This document shows positions 38,286 through 49,972 of a stretch of DNA of 64,000 nt, piece by piece. This DNA comes from Apricaphanius iberus (taxonomy: Eukaryota > Chordata > Actinopteri > Cyprinodontiformes > Aphaniidae). The position numbers were made by a program, and so were the translations under genes. Where the stretch lies: contig JAPXFQ010002620.1 in the NCBI GenBank assembly GCA_028564705.1, positions 1,426,001 through 1,490,000 of the forward strand, written 5' to 3'. Numbering within the stretch: position 1 is the first letter of the stretch; every line of letters begins with the position of its first letter. The notes beneath the pieces were generated by a model. That model was not told where the DNA came from and did no database searches. It worked only from the letters and a program-made list of their open reading frames with translations.

Positions 38286-38929
38286 GATGATTGACTGAGC
38301 CAAGCGCATTGAATCCACCCAAAAGCATCCAAGCTTAAATGGTTGCACAAAGACCAAGCCAGGATGAACGTCAAATATCTTTTATATTATTTTAGTTAAT
38401 ATGCACCTTTAAAACCAAAAGGTGAAAACTCAAAAAGGCCAAATGGAGTAATTATGGCAGTTTTAGGGATGTCCTAACAATAACGGAACCTGGTGATAAC
38501 CTCACATAAAGTCCACTTTGGAAAAGATGTTGATTCCAGTCGGATAGAGAAAAGTCCTGCATGATCGGATGAGGATCATTCTTTTTATTTATTAATTTTT
38601 TATGTGTCCTGTCTGGCAGTGTGGTAGTCAGAATTGGTATCGGAGTACCAAGTATAAGCCAACAGATTTACTTTCTCAAGGAGAGCATTACAGCTTTTGC
38701 TATAGTACTCCACCTGATAAATATGTATGAAAATTCTTTACTAGTGATTAATGAAAAATAAGTTATTGAGGTTATGGACACAGACAGAGAAAAAACAAGA
38801 GATAAAAAAAAGAAAATGAAGAATAAATAATGAGTTAGATGGAACAACATAAACAAAACAAATCCAATGAAATGAACTAAGATTGCACACAAGATTTACC
38901 CACATGACAGCTGGTGTGAGGAGCTGCCA
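38286..38929. other. Intergenic, AT-rich, nothing recognised
   Basis: A GTATCGGAGTACCAAGTATA stretch near 38638 may be a remnant of a (C)CGATAC-type MITE. The minus-strand frames of 38668-38956 are low-complexity hydrophobic translations of A/T-rich DNA. Confidence 0.4.
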
Positions 38930-39910
38930 ATCTACCAAACAAGAATCGACGCACACATGCAGGACAGGGACACGGACGCCCAGAGGGCCCCAGAGTCAAG
39001 GAACCCCAGGCGGACCGTTGTAGGGCCAACCATTCCGCCGAGGGAGGAACAGAGGAAAGCCCCCGGGGAAGATCCAGCAGCTACAATCCAGGGGCCCGGG
39101 AGGCTGCAGGGGCGATTCCACGGGCTCCGTCGGCAACCGGCTACGCCAGGGTGGACCCAGTCCTGGATGAGGGAACCCCAGGGACTAGGGGTGTCCCACC
39201 CCCAGCAGGGCCCCGACCAGGGATCAACCGACAGGGGTTCCTCACTGCAAGATCGGGGGGACTGCAGCCGGCTGACATACACCATCACGGCCCCAGGCCA
39301 ACCCCCACCACCGACCCCCAACCCACATCAGGCCCACCAGCGGAACAACAACAGCGGGCAGATGGCCCTCCCAGGCCACACCCTGCCAGCATCTGGAACC
39401 CATCCCCTGATGGACGACAGCAAACAGGGGCGTGTAAAGACCCCTAGCCTCTCTCCCCCTGCTCTCAAATGAGGTGTAGTTGCATGTGGTTCTTTTGTGC
39501 AGTTAAAAAAGGGGGGTGGGACATGGGAATGCTACCAGACACTCCAATCCCCAACCCAGGGCCCTCAGTGTCTAAATGCAGTTAAGTAGTGGGCACCGGC
39601 GCCAGAGGTGAGGGTCATGGAAGGACCCCCCCCTCCTGGAGCCGAAAAGTGTGCCTAACGCAAAATGTTATAAGAGGGAGTTTCTAAATTGCACGATAAA
39701 AATTGGGACCAGGGTCGCCACTGGACCGCCAAGATGGAAATCCTTCCGCGCAGCCCAGTGACGTGCCCACGTCCCAAGACCCTACAATGAGTGGTATTGT
39801 GATGAAGCACGTGGATGGAGGCATCTGCGTATAAGGAGGAAAATACTGGAGGATAGAATGCCATCCCAGGGAGTCAGCTCAGTCAGTCGGCCCCCCATCC
39901 CCATCCCAGA
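38930..39910. repeat. GC-rich block with open frames on both strands, unrecognised
   Basis: Composition shifts abruptly from AT-rich to G/C-rich. The plus strand is open for 171 residues (38957-39472; Pro, Gln, Arg rich) and the minus strand for 129 residues (39321-38932). Neither shows a domain, and open frames on opposite strands are expected where stop codons are rare. It may be the 5' leader of a LINE or another retroelement; I could not place it. Treated as non-genic. Confidence 0.4.
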
Positions 39911-41419
39911 GGGAGATATAAAACCCACCTGAAATTCGGACAACTATGCAAACAAAACAGACTAGACACCCATTTTGAGTTTGGTCAAAGGTGATGGACA
40001 AGTCCATTTCCCATTTTGAAATAGGAAGGACTATCAATACATCTTAGTTAATGTTTTGTACAGTTTAGACAGTAGTTTGGGGGATTAAGAGAATCTAAAA
40101 TTCTTACTGGATGTGAGGGACCGAGCTGGTCAGGAACAAGGGACACAGGTGGCTTCAAAGAGAACGGGTTTTATTTACCCACAGAAATGTCCAAACAATT
40201 AGAACTCCTAAAAGAGGTCAAATGAACAAACAAAACCAAAGTCAAATTGGTAACTTAACTAAAGTAACTTCAAACTGCACAAACAAAGTAACTGACACAA
40301 AACCAAACTGACCTCCCAAACAGGAAACAAAGGGAACTTAAATACTGGCTGATCAGACCAATTAACACAAGAGGGAATAAACACATATAACAAATAAGCT
40401 AACAAAGAAAATTAAACCAATTAGCTTTTTAGTTACTTGAAAATAAACGAAAAAGTAACCTAAATAAGTAAAGAAACTATTCAGGAAACCCATCTAGAAA
40501 ACAAATACAAATTAATGATCTCCCCCCTGAGGGAGCTGCTGTGAACCAGTCCATGGCATTTCCTGTCCACATCACTGTGCTGGCTCTTGCAGGCTTCTGC
40601 TCATGTCTGCCCTCTAGCTCTCATTTGGATTCCCCCAGCACCGGTAACCCAAGAAAAGGAAAGGTTAAAGAAAGCAAAACAAACAAAAGTCGAATACAAA
40701 TACCTATGTGTGTTAACAAATATTACTAATTTCAACAAAGTTTAAATTATGTAAACAAAATGATAAACTAAACATAACTGAAATGTTGGTGCATGGGGGT
40801 TACCGACTTGTAGCTGTGTGGCTGTAGGTTCAGCCATCACACTGGAATTTGTAATTCAACTTTACTAAGCCTAAATTTACCTTTTATAATCAATTTAATT
40901 TGTTGATATTCTAAGAATTTATTCTTCTTAAATGCATATTGCGTAACTAATATATTAAAAGGGATAAAGTCTGTTCCATTAAATATGTGTTCCAGGCATT
41001 CAATTCCTTAACAACTCCAGTCTGGGAAATTTATCATACTTTTTTTTTTTTTTACAAGATTTCCAGATTATTCCAGTTAGGTGTACGTCTGCATGGGAAT
41101 AGTGAGGACTTTACATTCATTTTTAAGCATTCCCACCAAGTTGTCAGATAGGGCTGATACTAGTAATTTTAAAGTGTTCATGATGTTTTAATAAATAAAT
41201 GCTAATAAATGGATGACAATCGTTCTAAGTTATGTTATTGAGGCGCAAAAATACCAACAAACAAAATTTGCATGTAGCAACGGTTCAGCTCCTCGCTTCA
41301 GACAAGGCAATGAAGAAAGAGACAATCAACTGTCTGTTAGCAACATCAACAGGGATTCCGTGCACACAAAGAAAATTAGCACCTATGATGGGAACTGAGC
41401 TGGCAGCTAAAACAAACTT
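39911..41419. other. Intergenic, no gene recognised
   Basis: Mostly A-rich. 40100-40660 begins with GAGGGACCGAGCTGGTCAGG and has a C/A-rich character suggesting a worn transposable element, but no family is identified. A poly(T) run lies at 41040-41053. Confidence 0.4.
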
Positions 41420-41725
41420 AGTAGTAGTCAATTCAATTCAACAGATGTCATCTCAAAGCACTCTACAAGGAAAATTATTCCAATCCAATTACACAAACAT
41501 AACAATCAGTTAAAAGTTTTCTATTAAAGGAATCCCAGCAGATGTGAGATTGTGCCCGGATCATGAAGACTCCAACTACAACATTCCCTCACTAATCACT
41601 CATAATGAGCAAGGATGTAGCGACGGTGGAGAGAAAAAAAACTCCCCTTTACCAGGAAGAAACCTCTAGTAGAGCCTGGCTCAGTACAAGCGGTCATCTG
41701 CTACGACCGTCTGGGGTCACTGACC
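41420..41725. repeat. Composite SINE-like repeat
   Basis: 41426-41510 (TTCAATTCAACAGATGTCAT, CTCAAAGCACTCTACAAGG) and 41620-41720 (GAAGAAACCTCTAGTAGAGC, CTGGCTCAGTACAAGCGGTC, ATCTGC). The second block recurs at 47925-48020, so this is a dispersed repeat family. Confidence 0.5.
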
Positions 41726-42594
41726 TTTCAACAAATGTTCTGATCAGGGAGCCTGTGCCATCACTCAACCCAGGGAGGAAGTAGAACTTCTCGACCTTTT
41801 CTGCAACAGAGGGAGTAACACCGAAAAAGCAGGACCTTGAGGGTGATGTATCTTTGTTGGTTCGAGGTGTCCCGCATTTCGTGTCGTCCGAGGAAATTGG
41901 GCTTCAATGTGGATTAACCATGAAGGCAGATTGTGCAGCCAAAAGTCTGATGTTTTCATAGCCACGGAAAAATAATCTGGAAACGCAGGCAGATGTGCCA
42001 ATGCAGCAGGCGTGATTTACAGACCTCGACATGTTCAAACTAGGGGACACCAATGTGGAGGAATAATAAAGATGACACATGAGCTTGGTTCGCTCCCCAA
42101 TTTACTGAACTCCAACTGCAGAGGGTGTAAAGGTCAGCCAGAACACACACATGTATATGTATATAGCACTCAAAAACATATTTTTCAAATCCAAACATCT
42201 TGTTGTTTAGGTGTGAGTAGAGAGAGGTGTGATGACTCGTAAACTGACACTGAATTTGATGCAAACAGTGAATGTTTGAGTCTTTAAGGTGGCAGAGTGG
42301 TGAAATTCTATACCTCACCATACACAGAAAGTTGGATCCAAATTACGTGTACATGAACTGATTTGCTCTAAAGTGCATATGAAACATCCTTGTAAACATC
42401 CGAATAGCTCAATAGGATTTAATTGACATTTTCCTCGACTGCCCCCTCTAGAAAATCTTCACACCTATATCTCATTAATTGCATTATCGGATTTGCACCA
42501 AATTTTGTGTGCTTCCTCATGGATGACTTTTCAACACAACAGTAGTTACCCTAACCTTTTCCCCACTGGGGACACAGTCACATATTTCTATTCA
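41726..42594. other. Intergenic, nothing recognised
   Basis: No domain-bearing frame and no clear repeat. The frames at 41765-42001 and 42040-42321 on the minus strand look random. Confidence 0.4.
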
Positions 42595-44130
42595 AATTCA
42601 AATTCAAAAATACTTTATTGACCCCAGAGGGAGATTAAGTGTTGTTGTAGCTCAATTCATTTTTCAAGGAGTTGTTGTAGACCATGATGGCTGTGGGGAG
42701 AGAGGATTTCCTGGAACGTTCTGTGTTGCAGCAAAACTGAAGAAGCGTCTGACTGAAAATACTCTGTTGCTGTAGGACTGTCTCATGAAGACGATGCTCA
42801 GGGTTGTCCATAATCTTTTTAATTTTATGAAGAATCCTTCTTTGCATCATTATCTCCAGTTGTTCCCCAGTCGTCCCCAGAAAAGAACCAGCCTTCTTTA
42901 TCAGGTTGTTGAGCCTTTTTGAGTCCCTGGCTCTGATGCTGCTACCCCAACAGATGATGGATGAAGAGATGAAACTCTCCACAACAGACTTGTAGAAGAT
43001 TTGCAGCGTCTTGCTGCAAACCTCGAAGGTCCTCAGCTTCCTCATAAAGTACAGTCTGCTCTGTCCATTCTTGTAGACAGCTTCACTATTGATTCTCCAG
43101 TCCAGTCTGTTGTTCAGGTAAACTCCAAGGTATCTGTACTCCCCATCCTTCTCCACTTCTTCTCCCATGATGGAGACAGTCTTTGACTTGTCTCTGTTTC
43201 TTATGAAATCTACGATCATCTCCTTTGTTTTGTTCACATTCAAAGTAAGATGACTGTCTCCACACCATGCCACAAAGCTTTCCACCAGCTCTCTGTATTC
43301 AGCTTCTTTTCCATCTCTGATACACCCGACAATTGCAGAGTCGTCTGAGTATTTCTGCAGATGACAGGTCTCAGTCTTATACTGGAAGTCTGAGGTGTAC
43401 AGAGTGAAAAGGAATGGTGAGAGCACAGTCCCTTGTGGTGCTCCTGTGCTGCTGACCAGCTGGTTTGACACACAATCCTTCAGTCTCACAAACTGTGGTC
43501 TGTTTGTCAGGTAGTCATTGATCCAGCTGATTGATGAGGCCTCCACCTGTGTCCTCAGGAGTTTCTGACAAAGCAAATCAGGCTGAATTATGTTAAATAC
43601 ACAAAGAACATGATCCTCACAGTGCTGCCTGCTTTGCCCAGATGACAGTGAGTTGGTTGAAGCAAGTTGATGATGACATCTTCAACTCCAACTCCATGGT
43701 GATAAGCAAACTGCAGGGGGTTCTGATAGGTTCTAGTTTTCTTACTCAGGTGGGGCAACAGGAGTCTCTCCAGGACCTTCATGATGTGGGATGTCAGGGT
43801 AACAGGTCTGTAGTCATTGATGACTGATGGGTGAGTTTTCTTTGGTACTGGAACAAGGCAGGATGTCTTCCACAACACTGGAAGCTTCTCCTGGTCAGGC
43901 TAAGGTTGAAGAGGTTCTGCAGAATCCCACAGAGCTGCTCTGCACAGGTCATCAGGACTCTGGGGCTGACACCATCTGGACCTGCAGCCTTGTTCCTGTT
44001 CAGTTTCTCCAACTGCCGCTTCACCTGACTTTTAGAAAAAGATAGGTGGGAAGGTGAGATAAAGGGGGTAGCAGCATCTCCTGACTTGGTCGAAGACAAA
44101 GTTGTGGAAGTAGAAGAGTTCATGACTGAG
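42595..44130 (-). mobile_element. Rex1-like LINE, RT and C-terminal part, nearly open
   Basis: Minus-strand blocks: 44123-43794 (KSQVKRQLEKLNRNKAAGPD, GVSPRVLMTCAEQL), 43878-43588 (PVPKKTHPSVINDYRPVTLT, SHIMKVLERLL), 43576-42635 (313 residues). Only a few frameshifts separate them. The 3' end near 42600 reads, on the plus strand, AAATACTTTATTGACCCCAG and AGGGAGATTAAG. It is truncated at the 5' side before the endonuclease. Smaller fragments of the family lie in pygm introns. Confidence 0.82.
42635..43576 (-). pseudogene. Rex1-like reverse transcriptase, palm to C-terminus (313 residues open)
   Basis: Contains STGAPQGTVLSPFLFTLYTS (RT motif B region), the catalytic box KYSDDSAIVG (motif C), LTLNVNKTKEMIVDF, YRYLGVYLNNRLDW and the C-terminal thumb region. 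The N-terminal RT motifs are in other frames upstream. It copies LINE RNA in intact elements; here it is not functional. Confidence 0.8.
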
Positions 44131-44439
44131 GTGGAAGATAAAACATCTGAGGTGTTACAGGACAGGTGTGGGTCAGAGGAGAGTGGGATGTCTCTTTGGC
44201 TGGAAACAGGAAACTATGATGATCATCCGAGGAATATAGAGCTTAAAACATTTCAAGTACTGTTGATTTGGTGGTGTAATACACCCAAGGTGGCAACATG
44301 TTGAAGTGGCGTTGAGCTTTGAGTCATTCAAGAATGCTTGCAGCTTTACTTTCTTTTTGGTAATAAAAATGCCCAAATTTGCACAGCATTTGTCTCATTA
44401 CATCATTTTTAAATATTAAATAGAAATAACTGAGTAGCT

Positions 44440-44552
44440 TTTTAATTGTAATTTTTTATTTCACTTGATTAATTACTTGGGTAGCTTTTAACTTGACTTG
44501 AATTAGTGCTAGTCTTGAGTACACATTTTCATTACTCTACCCACCTCTGATG
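44440..44552. repeat. hAT-like MITE end (CTACCCACCTCTG type)
   Basis: ACTTGATTAATTACTTGGGT and the terminus ACTCTACCCACCTCTG match the right part of the split MITE at 20740-22312. Only this end is present. Confidence 0.5.
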
Positions 44553-44564
44553 GTGACAGATGCT

Positions 44565-44835
44565 CTCCACCAAATCTGACTGAGTTTGAGATATTCTACA
44601 AAAAGATCAGCAATACATTTCTTTACATCTTTATATATGCACAGCTGACATCAGTGTGTCCTAAAGCCTTGCAGCTGGAATTGCACAGAAAGTTCAATAT
44701 ACATAGTAGTGACTTGTTGGGGTGGGTGGACGTTAAAGTCTGAATACAAATACACACCATATTTTTCAGTTCTGTGGTTATATAAAAAAATGTAAAAAGG
44801 AAAACAGGAAAATTGTTTCGGCCAACCTTACAGAT
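44565..44835 (+). pseudogene. Tc1-like transposase 3' fragment
   Basis: GATGCTCTCCACCAAATCTG then ACTGAGTTTGAGATATTCTA, CCTAAAGCCTTGCAGCTGGA, and GTCTGAATACAAATACACAC follow the order of the C-terminal code and 3' flank of the fish Tc1-like family also seen at 31985-32520. Coding is lost. Confidence 0.55.
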
Positions 44836-44916
44836 ATGATGTCCCTTGTATCAGTCAATAACAGAAAATCACAACAGAGTAAAGGGAAAAATATATACTT
44901 AAACTGTAGATTTATG

Positions 44917-45542
44917 AAAGGTACAGTATGTAATATTGGCATCTTGTGGTCAAATTGGAGTACTACCGTCCATGAAGAAAAATACTGTGGTTCGCTTTCA
45001 GTGACTCAACCCCTCCGTTCCGTGAAATTCATAAAGAGTTGTTAGTTACGGATCAGCCAGAGCCTACACGATAACGAGTGACGACAACTTATACACACTA
45101 AGTTGATAAGTAGATAAATACAGAGTATTTATCTACTTATACGTAGATAAATAACTAAGTAGAGTATACATAGAGTTGATGGTAATTGAAAAAGTAGCTT
45201 GAGATATTTTTAGAGCTGACCATTTTACTGCTAGCATTGTTAGCTCAACGTTAGCCTTTAGCCCTGTTGGTGTCAGACTATAAATGAGGGTACGCCGTTT
45301 ATGGTGGAAGAATTGGAAACCTTGCAGGCTCACTTGTGATTTATGGTAGCTGAACAGATATTGTAAACAATTAATACATCATGTAGCAAGGCTTTTAAAA
45401 TAACAATAACGTACAACTAGCCAGCTGGCTGAGATCAAAATCTTTTACAATGTAACAATGTTTGCAATGTCCTTCCAACCACAGGACGTTAAACTGTTGT
45501 GTGTCCAATTTACAGTAAAATTCTTACAAATTGCACCTTTAA
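44917..45542. mobile_element. MITE with AAAGGTgCAgTaTGTAA-type ends
   Basis: Left end GAAAGGTACAGTATGTAATA; right end CTTACAAATTGCACCTTTAA, which reads TTAAAGGTGCAATTTGTAAG in reverse. The interior has CATCTTGTGGTCAAATTGG. Part of its right end was copied in the 105-bp duplication around the L1 insertion, so the MITE was there first. Confidence 0.55.
45106..45140. repeat. Perfect 15-bp inverted repeat, 5-base loop
   Basis: ATAAGTAGATAAATA, loop CAGAG, TATTTATCTACTTAT. A further partial copy GTAGATAAATAA follows at 45143. It lies inside the MITE 44917-45542. Confidence 0.85.
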
Positions 45543-45615
45543 GACAAAAACGTGGAAAATTGAGAACATAAATATTTTTGCAAGGCACTGTTTTGGCTAG
45601 AAAGCAGGAATTTTC
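45511..45615. repeat. 105-bp direct repeat, left copy (flanks L1 insertion)
   Basis: Starts TACAGTAAAATTCTTACAAA and ends AAAGCAGGAATTTTC. It matches 47280-47384 with about four mismatches and no gaps. The left copy is continuous with the MITE upstream. Confidence 0.85.
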
Positions 45616-47279
45616 TTTTCTTTTTTTTTCCATTCTTTTTTTTATTTTCATTCTCAAAAAAAGAAAAAAAAATCTTTTCCAAAGACAATGTAACAGAGGA
45701 TTTAAAAAAGAAAAATGGGTTACATAACAAATGTTGAGGAATTCACAGAGAATCTCACCCCCCTCCCCCACATCAACAGGGTATACTTAACATAACAACC
45801 AACTGAATAAATATACATCTATACAATCGCCGTATGCACATACATACACACACACATACCGTGTATATATATGTGTGTACATATTCATACATAAAAAAAT
45901 AAAATAATAAATAAAAGAAAAAAGAAAAATTTATAAATCAATTGTATAATTGGTTTTTCATAAAAAGTATGAATTTCTCCCATATCTCGTCGAAAGCTAT
46001 CGAGTTCTTATTTAAATTATACATTGTTCTTTCCGGTGGAAAATAGGACATGAGTTCATTCAACCACCTATTGAAGCATGCGGCTGTAACACTTTTCCAT
46101 TTCAATGCAATACATTTATTGGCAGCTATCAAAGCCATTTTAACAAATCTCACATTGTATTTAGAATATAGAGATAACGTAGATTAATCTCCAAGTAGGA
46201 CAAGTCTTGGGTTTAAAGCCAAGTCAGAACCAATAGCTTTTTCAATAGTATCTTCAACAGTTTTCCAGAAGTCACTCAGATGGGAGCATGACCAAAACAT
46301 ATGAATAAGTGACCCAGTCTTTGTTTTACATCGGGGACATAATACTGAAAGGTCAGGGTTCATTTTATTTAGACGCTGCGGTGTATAGTCCAGTCGATGG
46401 ATCAAATTAAATTGCTGCAGTCTATGGCGGCTGTTAAATGAGAATGTCTGACTCTTTTGACAGATTGCTTCCCAATGTTCATCTTTAAGAACAACCCCCA
46501 GGTCTTGCTCCCATTTCAGCTTGGCCCCCACTGGGCCACAAGCAGAAAGCTTTAGCAACATGTTATACATAGTTGAAACAAATTTCTTTATATCTTTATC
46601 TAGTTCCAAAGGATGTAGAGATAACAATTTACCTCCTTGCTGGACTCTAATATAGTCTCTAACCATTAGGTACTTAAATAAGTGCTTAGATTCCAGAGAA
46701 AATTTTGACTTTAGCTGTTCAAAGGATAATAATGACCCTTTGTCAAATAGGTCACCAAATACCCAAAAACCTTTTCTATACCATAACAAACACAGTTCAT
46801 CTTTTAATATCTCTGGTAGTGTCGGGTTAGCATAAAAGGGGGTACCTGTATATTTTGTTTGAAGGTTTTTTGTCTTTTTCCTAATATCAGACCAAATTTT
46901 AGACTTTAGAACGAAGGGGGTTATTAAGAGTTCTTTTAAAGGTGTGCACATAGGGAATATATGGTAAACTAGAAAGAGTAATATCTGCTAATTGATGTTG
47001 CTCTATTTGTATCCAAGAAGGGGGATTATGTATATTAGTTTGCCAAGCCCATATGACCATTGATTGTGCTGCTAAGTAATATAAATAAAAATCAGGGAGA
47101 CCGAGGCCTCCCTCGCATGGATTCAAACAGAGGACTTTTAATTTTATTCTTGCTGTCTTACCCTGCCATAAAATTTTTGTTATTAAGCTATTTAAATGCT
47201 TAAAAAAGGATTGACGGACATGACAAGTAAAATAAATAAAGGAACCTAGGGAGTACTCTCATTTTAATAAAGTTTACTC
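45616..47279 (-). mobile_element. 5'-truncated L1-clade LINE, 1664 bp
   Basis: Minus strand codes for the end of L1 ORF2: 47126-46899 (NPCEGGLGLPDFYLYYLAAQ), 46951-46184 (255 residues, with CPRCKTKTGSLIHMFWSC, the L1 C-terminal zinc-knuckle-like motif) and 46153-45938 (KCIALKWKS...). It ends in an A-rich tail seen as T runs at 45616-45660. Endonuclease and RT are missing. It is flanked by 105-bp direct repeats. Confidence 0.85.
46184..46951 (-). pseudogene. L1 ORF2 C-terminal domain remnant
   Basis: 255 open residues covering the post-RT region of fish L1 elements. Near its end is a C-x2-C...H-x4-C cluster (CPRCKTKTGSLIHMFWSC) thought to bind nucleic acid in L1 ORF2. There is no RT catalytic core. 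The frame shifts at both ends. Confidence 0.75.
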
Positions 47280-47384
47280 TACAGTAAAATTCTTACAAAT
47301 TGCACATTTAAGACAAAAACGTGGAAAATTGACAACATAATTATTTTTCCAAGGCACTGTTTTGGCTAGAAAGCAGGAATTTTC
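47280..47384. repeat. 105-bp direct repeat, right copy
   Basis: Starts TACAGTAAAATTCTTACAAA and ends AAAGCAGGAATTTTC, like 45511-45615. Differences include CACATTT for CACCTTT and TTGACAAC for TTGAGAAC. Only the last ~30 bp of the MITE end is present here, as expected for a duplicated insertion target. Confidence 0.85.
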
Positions 47385-47699
47385 ATTAATGAATGCACAG
47401 TTTGCAGAGAACAGAACCATATCTTGGAGCTAAATTAAAAATCGCTGCTGTAATATCAAAACTGTATAGTGTTTAGTCAAGAGAGGAAAAACATAATGTA
47501 TCCAGGTCCCTAAATACAGATTATAATTCCACTCAGGTGGTGACATGGCATCGGACCTCAATGTTCTTTTCTACAGCTGATGGTAATACTCTAAGTACAT
47601 GGAACCAAGACTCATCTGAAGCTCTTTCACTTCAGGAAGATGAGTATTCCGGCTGACATCTGTTATTAACTATGGTCTAGCTATATGTCTATCATCAAG

Positions 47700-48020
47700 G
47701 TCTACGAATCGCTCTTGGTCTAACCCCTCCCCTGAAGCCCTTTTGCCATGAGAGACCCTACAAGAGGTCAAAACCTCAGACAACTCAGACCTCAAGATCA
47801 CAGGGGTATTCAAACCCCTTCACCACGTTAAGGTGGCGATTCTGCGAAGGGGAGGAAACCAGCAGATTGCATTGAAGCGAAGAAAAGTTTCAATGCAATC
47901 CCCCACCCTGAGCAAGTACTGGTCAACAATGGAGAGGAAACCCTCCCTTTTTAAAGGAAGAAACCTCTAGCAGAACCAGGCTCAGGACGGGCGGCCATCT
48001 GCCATGACCGGCTGGGGTTG
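47700..48020. repeat. Dispersed repeat with ACCTCTAGCAGAACCAGGCT block
   Basis: 47925-48020 (GAGAGGAAACCCTCCCTTTT, GAAGAAACCTCTAGCAGAAC, CAGGCTCAGGACGGGCGGCC) repeats the block at 41620-41720. The part before it (CATGAGAGACCCTACAAGAG, TTCACCACGTTAAGGTGGCG) is also a repeated-looking fish sequence. Family not assigned. Confidence 0.5.
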
Positions 48021-49972
48021 GAGAGGACAGGAAAGTGGACAAGACATAAAAGACATACACTGCCGCTCTGGGTCTGGAAGACATGGAAACACATAACAAA
48101 AAACAGAGAACATGTTAATGGGTTGGTATTGACTTGAGTTACAAAAGCGGCTCATGTAGTTGTCCTCTGGATGACCCTGATGTGGAGAAAAAAATAAACA
48201 GCAGAGCATTTAAAAGTGACATAACAATACGATAACATTTCAGCAGTGGTGTGTCCGGTGTCCGTCCAATCTCTGGATCTGATCTAAACAAGGGACAAAA
48301 AAAGGATAATTCCCAAATTGCATAATTGACTTCACATAAATAAAGGAACTGCATATAGTTTGGATAATAAAGAGAAGGCACAAGAAGGAACAAGTCTCAA
48401 AAGAATTAGGATAACAAAGAAAGGAGGGAATGAACAAGGAAATCACAACAGTACTGACAAACAAAAACACTATACAGAATATATGTATTTATGTGTATTC
48501 ATAAAAAGGATATGTCAATTGTTTCCCCACCTATAGAAGTAAAATCTGTTATTAACTAATTCTCAGCTGCCTTTTTCATGTGTACTTATAATTATGTTAT
48601 AGTGCTTCATTGTCCACTGTGAAAACTGCGTTTTATTTTACAAATATACCAACAACATGGATGCAGGCCATCCCCATGCAACCCATGCCCCACAGAAACT
48701 CCGGAGGATTCTGCACCCTGGTCCACAACATAAGAAAATTGATATCCATGTGCACCAATGCTCTAGTATCAATCATGATTGACTCCCTGGCCATACCATC
48801 CAATCCAAAGCAAACCTACCTACACAGACCGGACCCAGGACCCCAGTCATGCTCCCAAGCCAGGTCACCAGGCAGCACCTGGAGCACCCCCTTAAGTAAC
48901 ACCAAATTTTACAAACCGAAACTAGGCCACATACCTCCATCAAAGTGCCTTGTGCTTCTAAGGGTGCATTTAAACAGACCCTCTTTAGTCAAATTCTGGG
49001 AGGTGTAAATGCACTGTCCAACTCTCAATTTGACTAAAAATGCAAACTCTGGTCCACCTCTCCAGATGCTGAGCCCATTCCTACTACAAATTTGTTAGGC
49101 ACATTTGCCAAATACAACAGAGCAACCCCTAAATCCGCTAAAATCTAACACCACTCTCTGTCTGCCAGCCCATTCAAATAGTGTGCCAATAAATCTAGAT
49201 GTGATTCTAGAACACTTCCCAACTATAATTAGAGTACACCCACTGTACTGGAGCTGTTCAACCAAAAGTAAGAGATAAATGGAGCCTCCAGTGATACAGA
49301 GCCACCACCAGATGACCTGCCACTCCTCACCTCATCCTCAAAGTTTGTTCATTGGCCCCTTCATCAGAACCCCACACTGGGTAAGACCACACACACATTG
49401 TACAATCAGCAAATGTTGCAGCAAATTGGCCAGCGCAGAATCTAGAGGGAAAGAGCAATAACCAAAGGCCATTAACAGGACAAGTGATGCAAGTCACCCA
49501 ACAATGCCCCATACTACCAAAGCAAACTTTTAACCTACCCCATGTAAAACTACTACCGTTTAACAAGCACACACAGATGACAGCTCAAGAAGCCACTTTA
49601 AACAATGGTATAGCGCACCTCCTGAACACACAGCTCAAACAACTAGCGCCAACACTGTAACTCACTGCACTAGAAACCCAGACTGTCTAAAGGAACCAAT
49701 GGACCCCAACTGGCATGACAGTAGCCTGAAAGCTGCTAGAGGCACTGCCACCTCACCTTTCCCACCTTGTCTTCTGTTTTCTGCCTCTGCTAATCCTGTA
49801 CAGGGTCATCAATGGGGTGCAAAGGGCAAGAATTGGGGTACAACCTAATACACACTAGAGACCGTTTACTGCACACTATATGATTTAAGAATGATGTAGA
49901 ATTTCCAATTAACCAAACAAAATCCCCAATAATTGTAAGATGGAGGATTCACTGGTTAAAAGGATTAAATGG
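48021..49972. other. Intergenic, C/A-rich and G-poor on the plus strand
   Basis: From about 48640 to 49900 the plus strand is rich in C and A and poor in G. The longest frame, 48610-49008, has no known domain. This could be a worn retroelement, but no diagnostic motif supports that. No gene called. Confidence 0.4.

Noticed and set aside
38957..39472. 171-residue open frame as a new gene
   Set aside because: Low-complexity Pro/Gln/Arg-rich translation of GC-rich DNA, with an opposing 129-residue frame, no domain and no visible splice or promoter context.
43340..43380. KYSDD instead of YADD in the Rex1 RT as a functional anomaly
   Set aside because: The two catalytic aspartates are present, and variation before them (YA, FA, YS) is common among LINE reverse transcriptases.
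45511..47384. LTR retrotransposon (105-bp direct repeats as LTRs)
   Set aside because: Repeats lack TG...CA ends, primer-binding site and polypurine tract; the interior is L1 ORF2 with an A-rich tail, so a target duplication fits better.
48610..49008. 132-residue plus-strand open frame as a gene
   Set aside because: No domain, no splice or promoter signals, and it lies in compositionally skewed, apparently decayed sequence.
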